DNA of 64,000 nucleotides from Rufibacter latericius (GCF_003721515.1 NZ_RJJD01000008.1:62001-126000); one strand, 5' to 3'. Positions 18,944 to 27,691 are shown, numbered from the stretch's first letter. Program-made: numbers and translations. The notes: generated by a model not told the origin, from the sequence alone.

Positions 18944-19735
18944 ATGCAAAAGCAGATCTTTCCCATGGCCGCTTTGGTGGTGGCTATGTTTTTGGCCTCT
19001 TTTTCCCAAACTGCGGCCCAAACGAAGAAACCCAATTTTACCCAAACCCTCCTCCCCGCCGACAGCCTTTTCTGGGTTACCTATAATCACTGCGACACCG
19101 AGCGAATGAAACAGTTTGTCACCGATGACCTGGAGTTTTACCATGACAAAGGCGGCATCACCCTGGGTAAAACTGATTTCATTTCCAGCGTCCAGAAGAA
19201 CCTGTGCGGTAATGAGAATTTCAGGGTGAGAAGAGAACCGATGCGGAAAACCATAAAAGTGTACCCCTTGCACAAAGGAGATAGCCTGTACGGCGCCATC
19301 ATCTCGGGTGACCACCTGTTTTACAACCAGACCAAGGGGCAGAAAGAGATCCTCGCCGGACAGGCAAAATTTTCCAACCTGTGGCTTCTGAAAGACGGCA
19401 CCTGGAAAATGGCCCGTGTTCTAAGCTATGACCACGGCCCCGTGCCCTACCGTAATGCCCGAAAAGCCATTCAGGTGCCAAGTAATACCCTGAGTCACTT
19501 CACCGGGGAATACGACGGTCCCAAAGCCGGGAAACTCACCATTAAAAAGGAAAACAATGCCTTGGTGTTGTTGACCAAAGGCCAGAAGATGGCCCTCCTC
19601 CCTGAGAGCAGCAACCGGTTCTTCGCCCAGGATCGCGACCTCACCTTTGAGTTCATCCGGGGCAAAGAAACACCTAAAATGGTGGTTCGGGAGAACGGCG
19701 AAGTGGTGGAGGAAGCAGTGTTGCTTAGAAAATAG
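18944..19735 (+). CDS. Exported NTF2-like (DUF4440-type) protein
   Basis: 263 residues with a signal peptide (MQKQIFPMAALVVAMFLASF, cut near AAAQ). An NTF2/SnoaL-like cone domain covers about residues 35-160 (DSLFWVTYNHCDTERMKQFVTDDLEFYHDKGG). A C-terminal beta-rich segment (about 185-263, FTGEYDGPKAGKLTIKKENNAL) resembles the small domain at the end of class C beta-lactamase-like proteins. Such fusions are periplasmic and of unknown function. No catalytic residues can be named. Confidence 0.7.
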   Translation: MQKQIFPMAALVVAMFLASFSQTAAQTKKPNFTQTLLPADSLFWVTYNHCDTERMKQFVTDDLEFYHDKGGITLGKTDFISSVQKNLCGNENFRVRREPMRKTIKVYPLHKGDSLYGAIISGDHLFYNQTKGQKEILAGQAKFSNLWLLKDGTWKMARVLSYDHGPVPYRNARKAIQVPSNTLSHFTGEYDGPKAGKLTIKKENNALVLLTKGQKMALLPESSNRFFAQDRDLTFEFIRGKETPKMVVRENGEVVEEAVLLRK

Positions 19736-19822
19736 AGGTGCTCGAAAAAGCATCGGTTCTAAGGGTAAAGAATGTGCAGGTCATTATCCTCTTTTTGATA
19801 ATCCATCTAAAGGCAAAACACC

Positions 19823-20713
19823 ATGAAACTTTTCCTACGCCTACTACCCATCCTATTTCTTCTCTTCCTGTCTTCCCGAAGCATGGCTCAACCCGCGGCT
19901 TCTGAGTGCGACAGCAGATTGCTGTCCTACAAAGACTGGAAGGAAACCTGTTCTACCCAGTGGACCTTGTCTTTGGGAACGCCGGAGAGCGGAAATTTAC
20001 AGTACATCGGGGCGTCTCATTCCACCGATCCTGTCCATGAACAGTTTGCCCAAATAGAAATGACCTGGGACATCCAACAACCCACCCTGGTCTTTTTTGA
20101 AGGCCCAAACCGAGGCACTTCCCCTTCAGAGGATGAGACCATCCGGGAAATGGGAGAATCTGGGTTTGTGCGGTTCCTGGCCCAAGCCGATGGGATCAAA
20201 ACCCAATCCCTGGAGATGTCGCCCCAAGACGAAGTAGACCAACTCCTGAAAACGGGCCGTTTTAGCAAAGAGCAGGTAAAACTGTTTTTCCTTCTGCGGG
20301 AAGCCAGCCGCCTACGGGACCGCAAGAACTTAAATGAAGAACAGCTCAAAGCTGCGATAGGACAATTATTGCCTAAGGCAAATTCCATGATCAAAGGCTT
20401 TGACCAGGTGATTCCAGATGTGGCTTCTCTGCAGGTGGCCTACCAAAAATACTGGACCTCGCCCGCCAATTGGTGGGAGGCCCCGGCCAACTGGTTCACC
20501 CCTACCGGAGATGGCCAGGAAACAGGAGGCAAATTCACCCATGAAATCAACCGGCTTAACAGCGAGAACCGAGATCTACACATGTACCGCCTGCTCTCAG
20601 AGGCAGTTCTCAGGGGAGAACGAGTACTGGCGGTGGTGGGCCGCAACCACGTTCCTATGCAAGCCGAGGCGTTAAAGTGTGCTCTGAGCAAAAAGAACCA
20701 AGCGATAAAATAA
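19823..20713 (+). CDS. Exported protein, possibly TraB/Tiki-like
   Basis: 296 residues with a signal peptide (MKLFLRLLPILFLLFLSSRSMA). The body contains IGASHSTDP near residue 60, LVFFEGPNRG, and a C-terminal VVGRNHVPMQ. The paired G-x-x-H-like motifs with an intervening acidic strand (FFEG) recall the TraB/GumN/Tiki fold, where such Gly-His and Glu residues are conserved. Overall similarity is weak, so this is a tentative structural guess. It follows the NTF2-like gene by 87 nt and may share its promoter. Confidence 0.45.
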   Translation: MKLFLRLLPILFLLFLSSRSMAQPAASECDSRLLSYKDWKETCSTQWTLSLGTPESGNLQYIGASHSTDPVHEQFAQIEMTWDIQQPTLVFFEGPNRGTSPSEDETIREMGESGFVRFLAQADGIKTQSLEMSPQDEVDQLLKTGRFSKEQVKLFFLLREASRLRDRKNLNEEQLKAAIGQLLPKANSMIKGFDQVIPDVASLQVAYQKYWTSPANWWEAPANWFTPTGDGQETGGKFTHEINRLNSENRDLHMYRLLSEAVLRGERVLAVVGRNHVPMQAEALKCALSKKNQAIK

Positions 20714-20718
20714 GAAGC

Positions 20719-20762
20719 ATCCGTTTAGAGCCTGTTTTAAGGAAAGCAGGCTCTAAACGGAT
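20719..20762. repeat. Intergenic palindrome, copy D
   Basis: Arms ATCCGTTTAGAGCCTG and CAGGCTCTAAACGGAT are exact reverse complements (16 bp), 5 nt after the preceding stop codon. It probably also terminates transcription. Confidence 0.88.
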
Positions 20763-20796
20763 TCCTGTATTCCCTCTGTTCGAGGATTAGATTAGT

Positions 20797-21117
20797 TTAC
20801 TTCCTCTTCCTATTTATCAGGTAAGAAATCACTGACCAAAATATCCAAGATCCTAAAACTGTGACCATCACTCTTCCAGTTTGTCCGATTGGCCCTGGTT
20901 GCCAACCATGAATATCTCCGGTAGTTAGCACATATAAAATAAAGCCGGGAAACAGCAAAATAGACAGAAAGTTGATGAAGCCATTATCTGGTCCTTGCCG
21001 CTCATTCCATTCAGTCAAGATCCCTAACAAGCCTAACCCAACCAACATACCAATAGTTAATACTAGGAACCCTAGCCCACTTTTTACTTTCTGCTTATTA
21101 ACTTTATCGGGTTCCAA
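20797..21117 (-). CDS. Small membrane protein of unknown function
   Basis: 106 residues with three hydrophobic segments at roughly 14-36, 46-66 and 80-100 and a basic C-terminus (NRKRK). No family is recognised. It lies 28 nt after the cca stop on the same strand and may be its operon partner. Confidence 0.6.
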   Translation of the reverse strand: MEPDKVNKQKVKSGLGFLVLTIGMLVGLGLLGILTEWNERQGPDNGFINFLSILLFPGFILYVLTTGDIHGWQPGPIGQTGRVMVTVLGSWIFWSVISYLINRKRK

Positions 21118-21145
21118 ATCTTTGGTTGCTAGATGTAGTTGCAGA

Positions 21146-22579
21146 TTAAGAAACTACTGGTTCTAACCCCAGCTTTTTCCCTTGCTTTAGCAGAAACGCA
21201 AACGCCTCTTCATATTCGTTCCGGATCTCACCTTCCAGAATAGCCTCGGTGATGGCATTTTTCAGGACACCCACCTCCTTAGAAGGTGAAATCCCGAAGG
21301 TCTGCATAATCAAGTCGCCGGTGATTACTGGCTGGAAGTTACGCAGGCTGTCTTTCTCCTCCACTTCTTTCAGCTTCTGTTCCACCTTTTCAAAGTTCTG
21401 CAGATACCGCTTCACTTTGTCGTGGTTCTTTGAGGTGATATCGGCTTTGCAGAGTTGCATGAGCAGATCGATGTCATCTCCTGCCTCAAAAAGCAACCTT
21501 CTAATGGCCGAGTCAGTGACGGTTTCCTTCACCAACGCGATGGGTCTTAAATGAAGCCTCACTAATTTCTGCACCATCTTCATGTGCTCGTTCAGCGGCA
21601 ACTTTAGATCTGCGAAGATCTTGGGCACCTGGCGGGCACCGCGGTCTTCATGGCCGTGGAAAGTCCAGCCTACTTTTTCGTTGTAGCGCTTGGTTTCGGG
21701 TTTGGCGATGTCGTGCAGGATGGCGGCCCAGCGGAGCCATAGGTCATCAGAGACTTCAGCCACGTTGTCTAGCACCTGCAGGGTATGGTAGAAATTATCT
21801 TTGTGCGAGTTCTTGTTGATGGTCTCCACGCCGTGCAGTTTCACCATCTTCGGGAAGATGAGGTGCAGCAAACCCGTCTGAAACAGCAGCTTGAAGCCGT
21901 AGGAAGGCTTTTTGGAGAGCACGATCTTGTTCAGTTCGTCGGTGATCCGCTCCTGCGACACAATCTTGATGCGCTCCTTGTTCTCCCCGATGGCGTCAAA
22001 CGTATCTGGGTCGATGTCGAAGTTCAGTTGCGAGGCGAACCTGATGGCGCGCATCATCCGCAGCGGGTCATCAGAAAAGGTGATACCCGGCTCCAACGGC
22101 GTTTTGATGTTCTTTCGGCGCAGGTCCTTCATTCCCTCGAACCGATCGATCAACTCCCCGAAACTTCCTTCGTTCAGACTGATGCCCATGGCATTGATGG
22201 TGAAATCGCGGCGGTTGAGGTCATCTTCCAGCGTTCCCTGCTCCACCTCCGGTTTCCGGGAATCAGATCGGTAAGACTCTTTGCGGGCGCCCACAAACTC
22301 TACTTCCCAGCCATCCTCAGTTTTAAGCATTGCCGTCCCGAAGTTCTTGAACACGGCTACTTTAGGTTTATTGGGAAGTTTGCTTGCTACTAACTGAGCT
22401 AGCTCAATTCCGCTGCCAATGCACACCACATCAATGTCTTTTGATGCTCGTTTGAGTACCAAATCTCTTACAAAACCGCCGATGACGTACGCTTCGGTAT
22501 TCAACTCCTTCGCGGCTTGGGCCACTACGGAAAAAACGGGATGCTCAGGAAGGGTAATATCCGGGGTAGTCATGGGCAT
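21146..22579 (-). CDS. cca: CCA tRNA nucleotidyltransferase with HD domain
   Basis: Adds or repairs the 3'-CCA end of tRNAs. The 477 residues carry the class II nucleotidyltransferase signature GGFVRD (34-39) with metal-binding Asp48/Asp50 (KDIDVV). The RRDFTINAM motif is at 123-131, followed by the DDPLRMMRAIRFA neck helix. An HD phosphohydrolase domain (HD at 289-290) follows. The start MPMTTPD is used; MTTPD two codons later is equally possible. Confidence 0.94.
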   Translation of the reverse strand: MPMTTPDITLPEHPVFSVVAQAAKELNTEAYVIGGFVRDLVLKRASKDIDVVCIGSGIELAQLVASKLPNKPKVAVFKNFGTAMLKTEDGWEVEFVGARKESYRSDSRKPEVEQGTLEDDLNRRDFTINAMGISLNEGSFGELIDRFEGMKDLRRKNIKTPLEPGITFSDDPLRMMRAIRFASQLNFDIDPDTFDAIGENKERIKIVSQERITDELNKIVLSKKPSYGFKLLFQTGLLHLIFPKMVKLHGVETINKNSHKDNFYHTLQVLDNVAEVSDDLWLRWAAILHDIAKPETKRYNEKVGWTFHGHEDRGARQVPKIFADLKLPLNEHMKMVQKLVRLHLRPIALVKETVTDSAIRRLLFEAGDDIDLLMQLCKADITSKNHDKVKRYLQNFEKVEQKLKEVEEKDSLRNFQPVITGDLIMQTFGISPSKEVGVLKNAITEAILEGEIRNEYEEAFAFLLKQGKKLGLEPVVS

Positions 22580-22724
22580 TGAATTGATTCTTTTTTATAC
22601 GAGGCACATGCGCCTTCGCCAATCGGCTGCGTATGAGGCTGCAAAGGTAGACGAAGCCGGTGCCTTTGGCAAATGAAGCGCCTCACTGCCCTACTACAGC
22701 AAAGCGGAAAGTCGTGGAAACGTG

Positions 22725-22759
22725 GTTTAGGGTTAATTTTGGGAAAGCGGGGTTAAAAC
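22725..22759. repeat. Intergenic palindrome, copy E (degenerate)
   Basis: Weak copy (GTTTAGGGTTAATTTTGGG then AAAGCGGGGTTAAAAC) on the left of the composite inverted repeat. Confidence 0.5.
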
Positions 22760-22789
22760 GAAAGGGACCTTTTTGCTTGCACGGCAGTA

Positions 22790-23044
22790 GGCGCAGACGC
22801 TCGCAGGTCTTTCGGACGTTACGAGGTCTTTTGAGTATGCGACATTGCCTACTCAACGGCCTGTCTTTTCCATATACTTCTTTTACACTTGGTATCTTTC
22901 AGGATAGTGCTAGGGAAAAAGACACAAGGAATGGCAATTCATGAAAATGAATATCTACTAACAAAATATCAGGAGCTCTAAAAACCACCTTCCCGCCAAC
23001 TCAAAAGACCTCGTAGCGTCCGGGGGACCTGCGAGCGTCTGCGC
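22790..23044. repeat. 47-nt inverted repeat pair enclosing 161 nt
   Basis: Arm 22790-22836 and arm 22998-23044 are reverse complements at 43 of 47 positions, starting GGCGCAGACGCTCGCAGGTC and ending CGAGGTCTTTTGAGT. A palindromic element lies outside each arm (copies E and F), making a near-symmetric structure. No transposase is present. The enclosed DNA has no gene beyond a 16-codon frame (ATG 22931 to TAA 22981) that could be the stub of a lost gene. The gap between cca and mce (22580-23098) holds nothing else that I can identify. Confidence 0.85.
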
Positions 23045-23050
23045 CCGTTC

Positions 23051-23086
23051 CGTTTCCAGCCCGTTTCACCAAAAACAGCCTTAAAA
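23051..23086. repeat. Intergenic palindrome, copy F
   Basis: GTTTCCAGCCCGTTTC then AAAAACAGCCTTAAAAC, 12 nt downstream of the mce stop and 6 nt outside the right arm of the large inverted repeat. Confidence 0.65.
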
Positions 23087-23098
23087 CAATCAAAACCA

Positions 23099-23500
23099 CT
23101 ATTCTTTAATCTCCTGGCACAATTCCACCAGGACCCCGTTGGCTGATTTTGGGTGTACAAAGCAGACTAGTTTGTTATCGGCGCCACGTTTGGGGGCCTC
23201 GTTCAGGAGTTGGAAACCTTGGGCTTTGAGGCGCTCCATCTCGGCTACAATGTCTTCCACTTCAAAGGCGATGTGGTGGATTCCCTCCCCTTTCTTCTCA
23301 ATAAACTTGGCAATGGCACTGTGCTCGGCGGTGGCTTCCAGAAGCTCGATTTTGGTGTTTCCTACGTGAAAAAAGGAGGTGTTTACGGCTTCGCTTTCCA
23401 CTTTTTCGGCCTTATAGGGCTCTGCACCTAACAATTTGGCAAATAACTGATTTGCGTCTTGGCAATTTTTCACGGCAATGCCAATATGTTCTACATGCAT
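23099..23500 (-). CDS. mce: Methylmalonyl-CoA epimerase
   Basis: Interconverts (R)- and (S)-methylmalonyl-CoA in propionate metabolism. At 133 residues it has the vicinal-oxygen-chelate (glyoxalase) fold: His5 in VEHIGIAV, a central IELLEA strand, GIHHIAFEVEDI, and C-terminal GVLVELCQ whose Glu is a metal ligand. It is divergent from iscS with about 120 nt between starts. The methylmalonyl-CoA mutase is not in the window. Confidence 0.93.
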   Translation of the reverse strand: MHVEHIGIAVKNCQDANQLFAKLLGAEPYKAEKVESEAVNTSFFHVGNTKIELLEATAEHSAIAKFIEKKGEGIHHIAFEVEDIVAEMERLKAQGFQLLNEAPKRGADNKLVCFVHPKSANGVLVELCQEIKE

Positions 23501-23619
23501 ACGGTTTATTTAAAGGTATTCTAAATGACGATTTTTGTGTATTTTTGCGTGTAAATCAAACTAACTGGAGAGAAAATCTGTTTTTTTGATAAGCCAACAA
23601 AGGAAAACTACTGACGAAG

Positions 23620-24834
23620 ATGCTGAAATTTCCGATTTATCTAGATAATAATGCCACCACGCCCATGGACCCGCGCGTGTTGGAGGCCATGTTGCCGTAC
23701 TTCACTAACCATTTCGGGAACGCTGCGTCCCGTAACCACCCGTTCGGCTGGGCCGCCGAAGAAGCGGTAGATTATGCCCGTGAGCAGATCGCGGCGTTGA
23801 TCAACTGTAACCCCAAGGAATTGATTTTCACTTCAGGCGCTACGGAGTCAGACAACCTTGCTATCAAGGGTGTGTTTGAGATGTATGCCTCTAAAGGAAA
23901 CCATATCATCACGGCCACTACTGAGCACAAAGCAGTGTTGGATACGTGTAAGCACATTGAGAAACTAGGCGGACAGGTAACTTATCTGCAGGTAGACTCA
24001 GAAGGCTTGATTAACCTGGAAGAACTGGAAGCCGCCATCACCGACAAGACCATCCTGATCTCTATCATGTATGGTAACAACGAGGTAGGTGTAGTACAGC
24101 CTATCAGAGAGATTGGAAGAATTGCCAAGAAGCATGGCGTTCTTTTCTTCTCAGATGCTACCCAAGCCGTTGGTAAAATTCCGGTAGACGTAGAAGCCGA
24201 CGGTATTGACCTGATGGCCTTCTCCGGTCACAAAATGTACGGACCTAAAGGCGTTGGTGCCTTGTACGTACGCCGTAAAAACCCACGGGTGAAAGTTACT
24301 GCCCAGATGGACGGTGGCGGACACGAGCGCGGTATGCGTTCCGGTACTCTGAACGTGCCTGGTATTGTAGGTTTAGGCAAAGCCGCCGAGATCTGCCGCA
24401 CCGACATGGCCTCTGATACCGCTCGTATCATCGCTATGCGTGATCGCTTAGAGCGCGAGTTGCTGCAAATGGAAGAGTCTTACTTGAACGGAAACAAAGA
24501 GAGCCGTCTGCCACACGTAAGCAACATTTCCTTTAAATATGTAGAAGGTGAAGGCCTTATGATGGGTGTGAAAGACATTGCTGTATCTTCTGGTTCAGCC
24601 TGTACTTCTGCTTCTCTGGAGCCTTCTTACGTGTTAAAAGCCATGGGCATGAGCGATGACCTGGCACATTCTTCCCTGCGTTTCGGTTTGAGCCGTTTCA
24701 CTACTGATGAGGAAGTGGATTACGCCATCAGCCACGTGAAAGAAGCCGTAACCAAACTTCGTGAACTAAGCCCGCTGTGGGAAATGTTCAAAGAAGGTAT
24801 TGACCTTGACTCGGTAGAGTGGGCAGAACACTAA
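23620..24834 (+). CDS. iscS: Cysteine desulfurase IscS
   Basis: PLP enzyme that takes sulfur from cysteine and supplies it for Fe-S assembly and tRNA thiolation. The 404 residues begin with [18 protein letters not shown]. The PLP lysine is Lys205 ([10 protein letters not shown]), and the persulfide Cys328 ([10 protein letters not shown]) has the same number as in E. coli IscS. It heads iscS-iscU-unknown-iscA; iscR, hscAB and fdx are absent here. TATTTTTG at 23540-23547 fits a Bacteroidota -7 box. Confidence 0.96.
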   Translation: MLKFPIYLDNNATTPMDPRVLEAMLPYFTNHFGNAASRNHPFGWAAEEAVDYAREQIAALINCNPKELIFTSGATESDNLAIKGVFEMYASKGNHIITATTEHKAVLDTCKHIEKLGGQVTYLQVDSEGLINLEELEAAITDKTILISIMYGNNEVGVVQPIREIGRIAKKHGVLFFSDATQAVGKIPVDVEADGIDLMAFSGHKMYGPKGVGALYVRRKNPRVKVTAQMDGGGHERGMRSGTLNVPGIVGLGKAAEICRTDMASDTARIIAMRDRLERELLQMEESYLNGNKESRLPHVSNISFKYVEGEGLMMGVKDIAVSSGSACTSASLEPSYVLKAMGMSDDLAHSSLRFGLSRFTTDEEVDYAISHVKEAVTKLRELSPLWEMFKEGIDLDSVEWAEH

Positions 24835-24956
24835 GATCTTAATTAGGAATTGGGGATTAGTAACAGAATGTTATCGGCTTTGGTTTAAAAGCGTATAAAC
24901 TAGTTACTTACCCTAATTCTTGATTTCAAAATATTCATTCGTAATTAAACAAAGCC

Positions 24957-25370
24957 ATGGCTTATTCAGATAAAGTAATCGATCATTACAGCAACCCACG
25001 TAACGTAGGTACGCTGGACAAATCAAAATCAAACGTGGGTACTGGTTTAGTAGGTGCCCCTGAGTGCGGTGACGTAATGCGTCTTCAGATTGAGGTAGAT
25101 GAGAACCAGGTAATCACTGATGCCAAGTTCAAAACCTTTGGCTGTGGTTCTGCCATCGCTTCTTCTTCTCTGGCAACGGAGTGGTTGAAAGGCAAAACCG
25201 TTGATGAGGCTCTGGCTATTGACAACATGGAGATTGTGGAAGAATTGGCCTTACCGCCGGTAAAAATTCACTGCTCTGTTTTAGCCGAGGACGCCATCAA
25301 ATCTGCTATCAATGACTACCGCGTGAAAAACGGTCTGGAGCCATTGGTAGAGGCCAAGTCGCACCACTAA
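24957..25370 (+). CDS. iscU: Fe-S cluster scaffold IscU
   Basis: Scaffold on which 2Fe-2S clusters are built from IscS-derived sulfur. The 137 residues retain every ligand: Cys37 and Asp39 (ECGD), Cys63 (GCGSA), His105 and Cys106 (LPPVKIHCSVLAEDA, which includes the chaperone-recognition LPPVK). The numbering matches E. coli IscU. It lies 122 nt after iscS in an AT-rich gap and 15 nt before the unknown gene. Confidence 0.96.
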   Translation: MAYSDKVIDHYSNPRNVGTLDKSKSNVGTGLVGAPECGDVMRLQIEVDENQVITDAKFKTFGCGSAIASSSLATEWLKGKTVDEALAIDNMEIVEELALPPVKIHCSVLAEDAIKSAINDYRVKNGLEPLVEAKSHH

Positions 25371-25385
25371 GATTTCTGCGAGCGC

Positions 25386-25793
25386 ATGGATGTATCCACC
25401 AATGTGCACGTAGAGAGCGCCCGGATTCAAAAGCAGATTGAAGAGCATTTAGGCATGGAGGGAAGTCAGCTTCTGTTTGACTTCCGCCCTATGGAAGACC
25501 GGATGCGCCTTGATTTGATTACGGTGAACCCGCGGCACCACCAGTCGTTCCTGTTCCATACGGTAACAGGCTATGACCGGGTGGATGCGCTTCGGAAAAT
25601 GCTGGACTATGTGCGGCAGTCGCGTGACCAAGAAAGCTCTTTCACCATCCAATGGGTGGCGCGGGGCGAGCGCGAGCTGAACACCTCCTATTTCCGGGCG
25701 ACCAACATGTATGATGCGTTGGATAAACTATATTACGGCCGAGACATCAACACCATTACGGTTTTCAGTGTAGTGCTGAATCCGGTCTCCTAA
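25386..25793 (+). CDS. Conserved-looking unknown protein inside the isc cluster
   Basis: 135 residues, soluble, no signal peptide, no cysteines and therefore no Fe-S ligands of its own. It contains VHVESARIQKQIEEHL, a basic NPRHHQSFLFH stretch, and IQWVARGERELNTSYFRA. It lies 15 nt after iscU and 20 nt before iscA, so it is almost certainly co-transcribed. I do not recognise the family. Position suggests an accessory role in Fe-S delivery or regulation; nothing in the sequence proves it. Confidence 0.8.
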   Translation: MDVSTNVHVESARIQKQIEEHLGMEGSQLLFDFRPMEDRMRLDLITVNPRHHQSFLFHTVTGYDRVDALRKMLDYVRQSRDQESSFTIQWVARGERELNTSYFRATNMYDALDKLYYGRDINTITVFSVVLNPVS

Positions 25794-25813
25794 AATAAAG
25801 AAAGGACACGCGT

Positions 25814-26140
25814 ATGATTACCGTTTCTGATAAAGCAAAAGAAAAAGTAGAAAAGCTGAAGCACGATTCTAACATAGATGACAGCTTCCGTTTAAGAGCT
25901 TCTGTAGCCGGTGGCGGATGCTCCGGCTTGTCCTACAAGTTGGACTTCGATGACGAGGTAAAGCCCATGGACCAGGAGTTTGAAGACAAAGGCGTGAAGG
26001 TAGTGGTAGACATGAAAAGCTTCCTCTACCTGGCCGGCACCGAGTTGGACTTCTCTGACGGACTGAACGGCAAAGGCTTCTTCTTCAACAACCCCAACGC
26101 CAGCCGTACCTGCGGCTGCGGCGACAGTTTCTCTGTGTAA
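25814..26140 (+). CDS. iscA: A-type Fe-S carrier IscA
   Basis: Carries Fe-S clusters from the scaffold to target apoproteins. The 108 residues have the three A-type cysteines: Cys36 (GGGCSGLSY), Cys100 and Cys102 (TCGCGDSF). It is the last gene of the cluster, followed 20 nt later by a strong terminator. Confidence 0.95.
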   Translation: MITVSDKAKEKVEKLKHDSNIDDSFRLRASVAGGGCSGLSYKLDFDDEVKPMDQEFEDKGVKVVVDMKSFLYLAGTELDFSDGLNGKGFFFNNPNASRTCGCGDSFSV

Positions 26141-26160
26141 GCAGCACGAACTTATTATTA

Positions 26161-26196
26161 AAGCAAAAAGGCACCGCATGCGGTGCCTTTTTGCTT
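26161..26196. terminator. Terminator of the isc cluster
   Basis: A perfect 36-nt palindrome with core GGCACCGCATGCGGTGCC flanked by A-run and T-run (AAGCAAAAA / TTTTTGCTT), directly after iscA. Confidence 0.93.
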
Positions 26197-26228
26197 TTGG
26201 CCTGTTTTCAGAAAATTACCCCTAAAAG
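26194..26228. repeat. Intergenic palindrome, copy G
   Basis: CTTTTGGCCTGTTTTC then GAAAATTACCCCTAAAAG, abutting the isc terminator. Confidence 0.6.
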
Positions 26229-26503
26229 ACTGCTGTAAACTTGGCTCTGCTTTCCGTCGCTCACTTCTTGGTTGCGCTTTTGTTGGGCGTAGTCTCTGAC
26301 TACGCCACTATTAGACATCCAATCTATTGATTGGTGAAACTCTGCAGCCAAATACAAAGGTCCTTTTCCAACACGTTTTTCTGAAAACATCTTCAAAACA
26401 TTTGCTCTTCGCATTAACGCCAATCAAGAGATTGGGTCTCCGGTAGTGCATAGACCGCTGCCACTACTTCAACACACAGCAAGTTAGTTGGATCAGCAAA
26501 AGA
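26229..26503. other. Non-coding gap with a REP-like hairpin
   Basis: No convincing gene. It contains GGCGTAGTC-TCT-GACTACGCC at 26286-26306, a perfect 9-bp hairpin resembling dispersed GC-rich extragenic palindromes. The minus-strand open frame through it (26208-26423, 71 codons) has no recognisable family or spacing to neighbours and reads like a repeat passing through. Confidence 0.5.
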
Positions 26504-26535
26504 AAGAGCCTGGAGAATCAAATCTCCAGGCTCAC
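26504..26535 (-). terminator. Terminator of the NTF2-like lipoprotein gene
   Basis: Stem GAGCCTGGAGA (26506-26516) with TCTCCAGGCTC (26523-26533), 28 nt past the stop of the minus-strand gene; the reverse strand continues into a short T-rich run. Confidence 0.8.
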
Positions 26536-26562
26536 ATGAAACTAACGCAAATGATGAAAAGA

Positions 26563-27024
26563 TTATCTGGCTACCTGCACGGGATGGTCTTCCAACTGGG
26601 CATAGTGTAGTTTCCAAGCACCTTTTTCGTTCTTCTTCCATAGCAACATGAAGTTACCTTCGCCTTCGCCTTTAGGCAACTGGCGGTCAGAAGGAATAAC
26701 ATCTACAGTAAAGGTACCGCCCTCGAAAGCGATGTTTTCATCGGCCCCGGAGCTTACGGGGAAAGTGCGCAGGTTCTCAATGGTGCCCATGGTTTCCCGA
26801 ACCCACTTCTGTGATACTTCTGATTTTCCATTATAGTGTACTTCGCCTTGCACAAAGTGCACATCATCGGCTAAAAGGGTATCTAATTGGGCTGAATTCT
26901 TGCTGTTCCAGGCTCCTATAAACTGCTGATTCAATTGCTGCACGTTCACTGACTCCTTCTTCTCGGTTTTAGTGCAGGAAGAAAGCAAAGCAGCAAATAC
27001 AAACATTAACAGGTATGGTTTCAT
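26563..27024 (-). CDS. NTF2-like (SnoaL/DUF4440) lipoprotein
   Basis: 153 residues. A lipoprotein signal ends LLSSC, followed by one NTF2-like domain: LNQQFIGAWNSKNSAQLDTLLADDVHFVQGEVHYNGK is the typical first helix and strand, and WKLHYAQLEDHP is the closing strand. The pattern is that of small periplasmic or outer-membrane-anchored proteins of unknown ligand. It has its own terminator and probably its own promoter. Confidence 0.8.
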   Translation of the reverse strand: MKPYLLMFVFAALLSSCTKTEKKESVNVQQLNQQFIGAWNSKNSAQLDTLLADDVHFVQGEVHYNGKSEVSQKWVRETMGTIENLRTFPVSSGADENIAFEGGTFTVDVIPSDRQLPKGEGEGNFMLLWKKNEKGAWKLHYAQLEDHPVQVAR

Positions 27025-27102
27025 AGTAATTGGTTTTGTGTATGACTAACCCACATACTCCTTTAGAATATTAGGAGTTTCAAATATTTTAAGATTTGGT
27101 CC

Positions 27103-27133
27103 AAAAAAGCCCAAGCTCAGGGCTTGGGCTTTC
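27103..27133 (-). terminator. Terminator of the glycine-zipper gene
   Basis: Stem AAAGCCCAAGC (27106-27116) with GCTTGGGCTTT (27122-27132). Read on the minus strand it is followed by a T-run, 25 nt past the stop of the upstream minus-strand gene. Confidence 0.82.
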
Positions 27134-27157
27134 ATTTATATTTGGCTTAAGCCCAGC

Positions 27158-27691
27158 TTACCAGCTTTTTCTTCTGTATTCAGAATCTGCGTACGGTTTT
27201 GAATAGTCACCGTAGTTTTCGTTCGGTAAGAAAGACAAGTTAGACATGCTCATGATCTGTGGCTGACCAGCAGTATAACCAGTGTAAGCCATAGTAGCAG
27301 GGGCGGCAACAGCAGCTGTTTTAGCGGCTGTGGAAGTAGAGGATCTCTTAGCAGAACCAGAAGACCTGTTAGAAGAGTTGTAAGAATAAGCGCGGTTAGC
27401 GGCTACGGTTCTGTTGAACTCAGCTTCTTGCTCTGCAGCTCTTTTCTTTCTCTTGTTATCAACGATTTTACCTACACCGTATCCGGCGGCTCCACCAACA
27501 ACACCTCCAACTACACCACCTACTACGCGGTTACGTTTGTTGATGATAGCACCTGCCGCAGCACCGGTACCAGCTCCAATCACCGCACCTTTTGCTTGTG
27601 GGCTCCATTTTTTACGCTCTTGCGCCTGGGCATTGTTGAAAGCAACAGTCACTAAGAACATCAGGGCGAATATCAAACTTAGCTTTTTCAT
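27158..27691 (-). CDS. Exported glycine-zipper protein
   Basis: 177 residues using the ATG at 27691, which gives a clean signal peptide (MKKLSLIFALMFLVTVAFNNAQAQ); the open frame continues upstream to 27781 without it. After KKWSPQAKGAVIGAGTGAAAGAII comes a repeated GGVVGG zipper (about residues 36-75), then a basic segment (DNKRKKRAAEQEAE) and a Ser/Ala-rich tail. Glycine zippers form tight helix packing in membranes. It is clearly related to the 100-residue protein at 35210. Function unknown. Confidence 0.75.
   Translation of the reverse strand: MKKLSLIFALMFLVTVAFNNAQAQERKKWSPQAKGAVIGAGTGAAAGAIINKRNRVVGGVVGGVVGGAAGYGVGKIVDNKRKKRAAEQEAEFNRTVAANRAYSYNSSNRSSGSAKRSSTSTAAKTAAVAAPATMAYTGYTAGQPQIMSMSNLSFLPNENYGDYSKPYADSEYRRKSW

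Noticed and set aside
22660-22944. Open frames (22660-22944 plus, 22978-23160 minus) sharing an RRRSQV-RTLRGLLS-like stretch
   Set aside because: The shared peptide is only the translation of the two arms of the inverted repeat; no start context or family support.
26208-26423. 71-codon minus-strand frame
   Set aside because: Passes through a hairpin repeat and palindrome copy G, no recognisable family and no terminator of its own.
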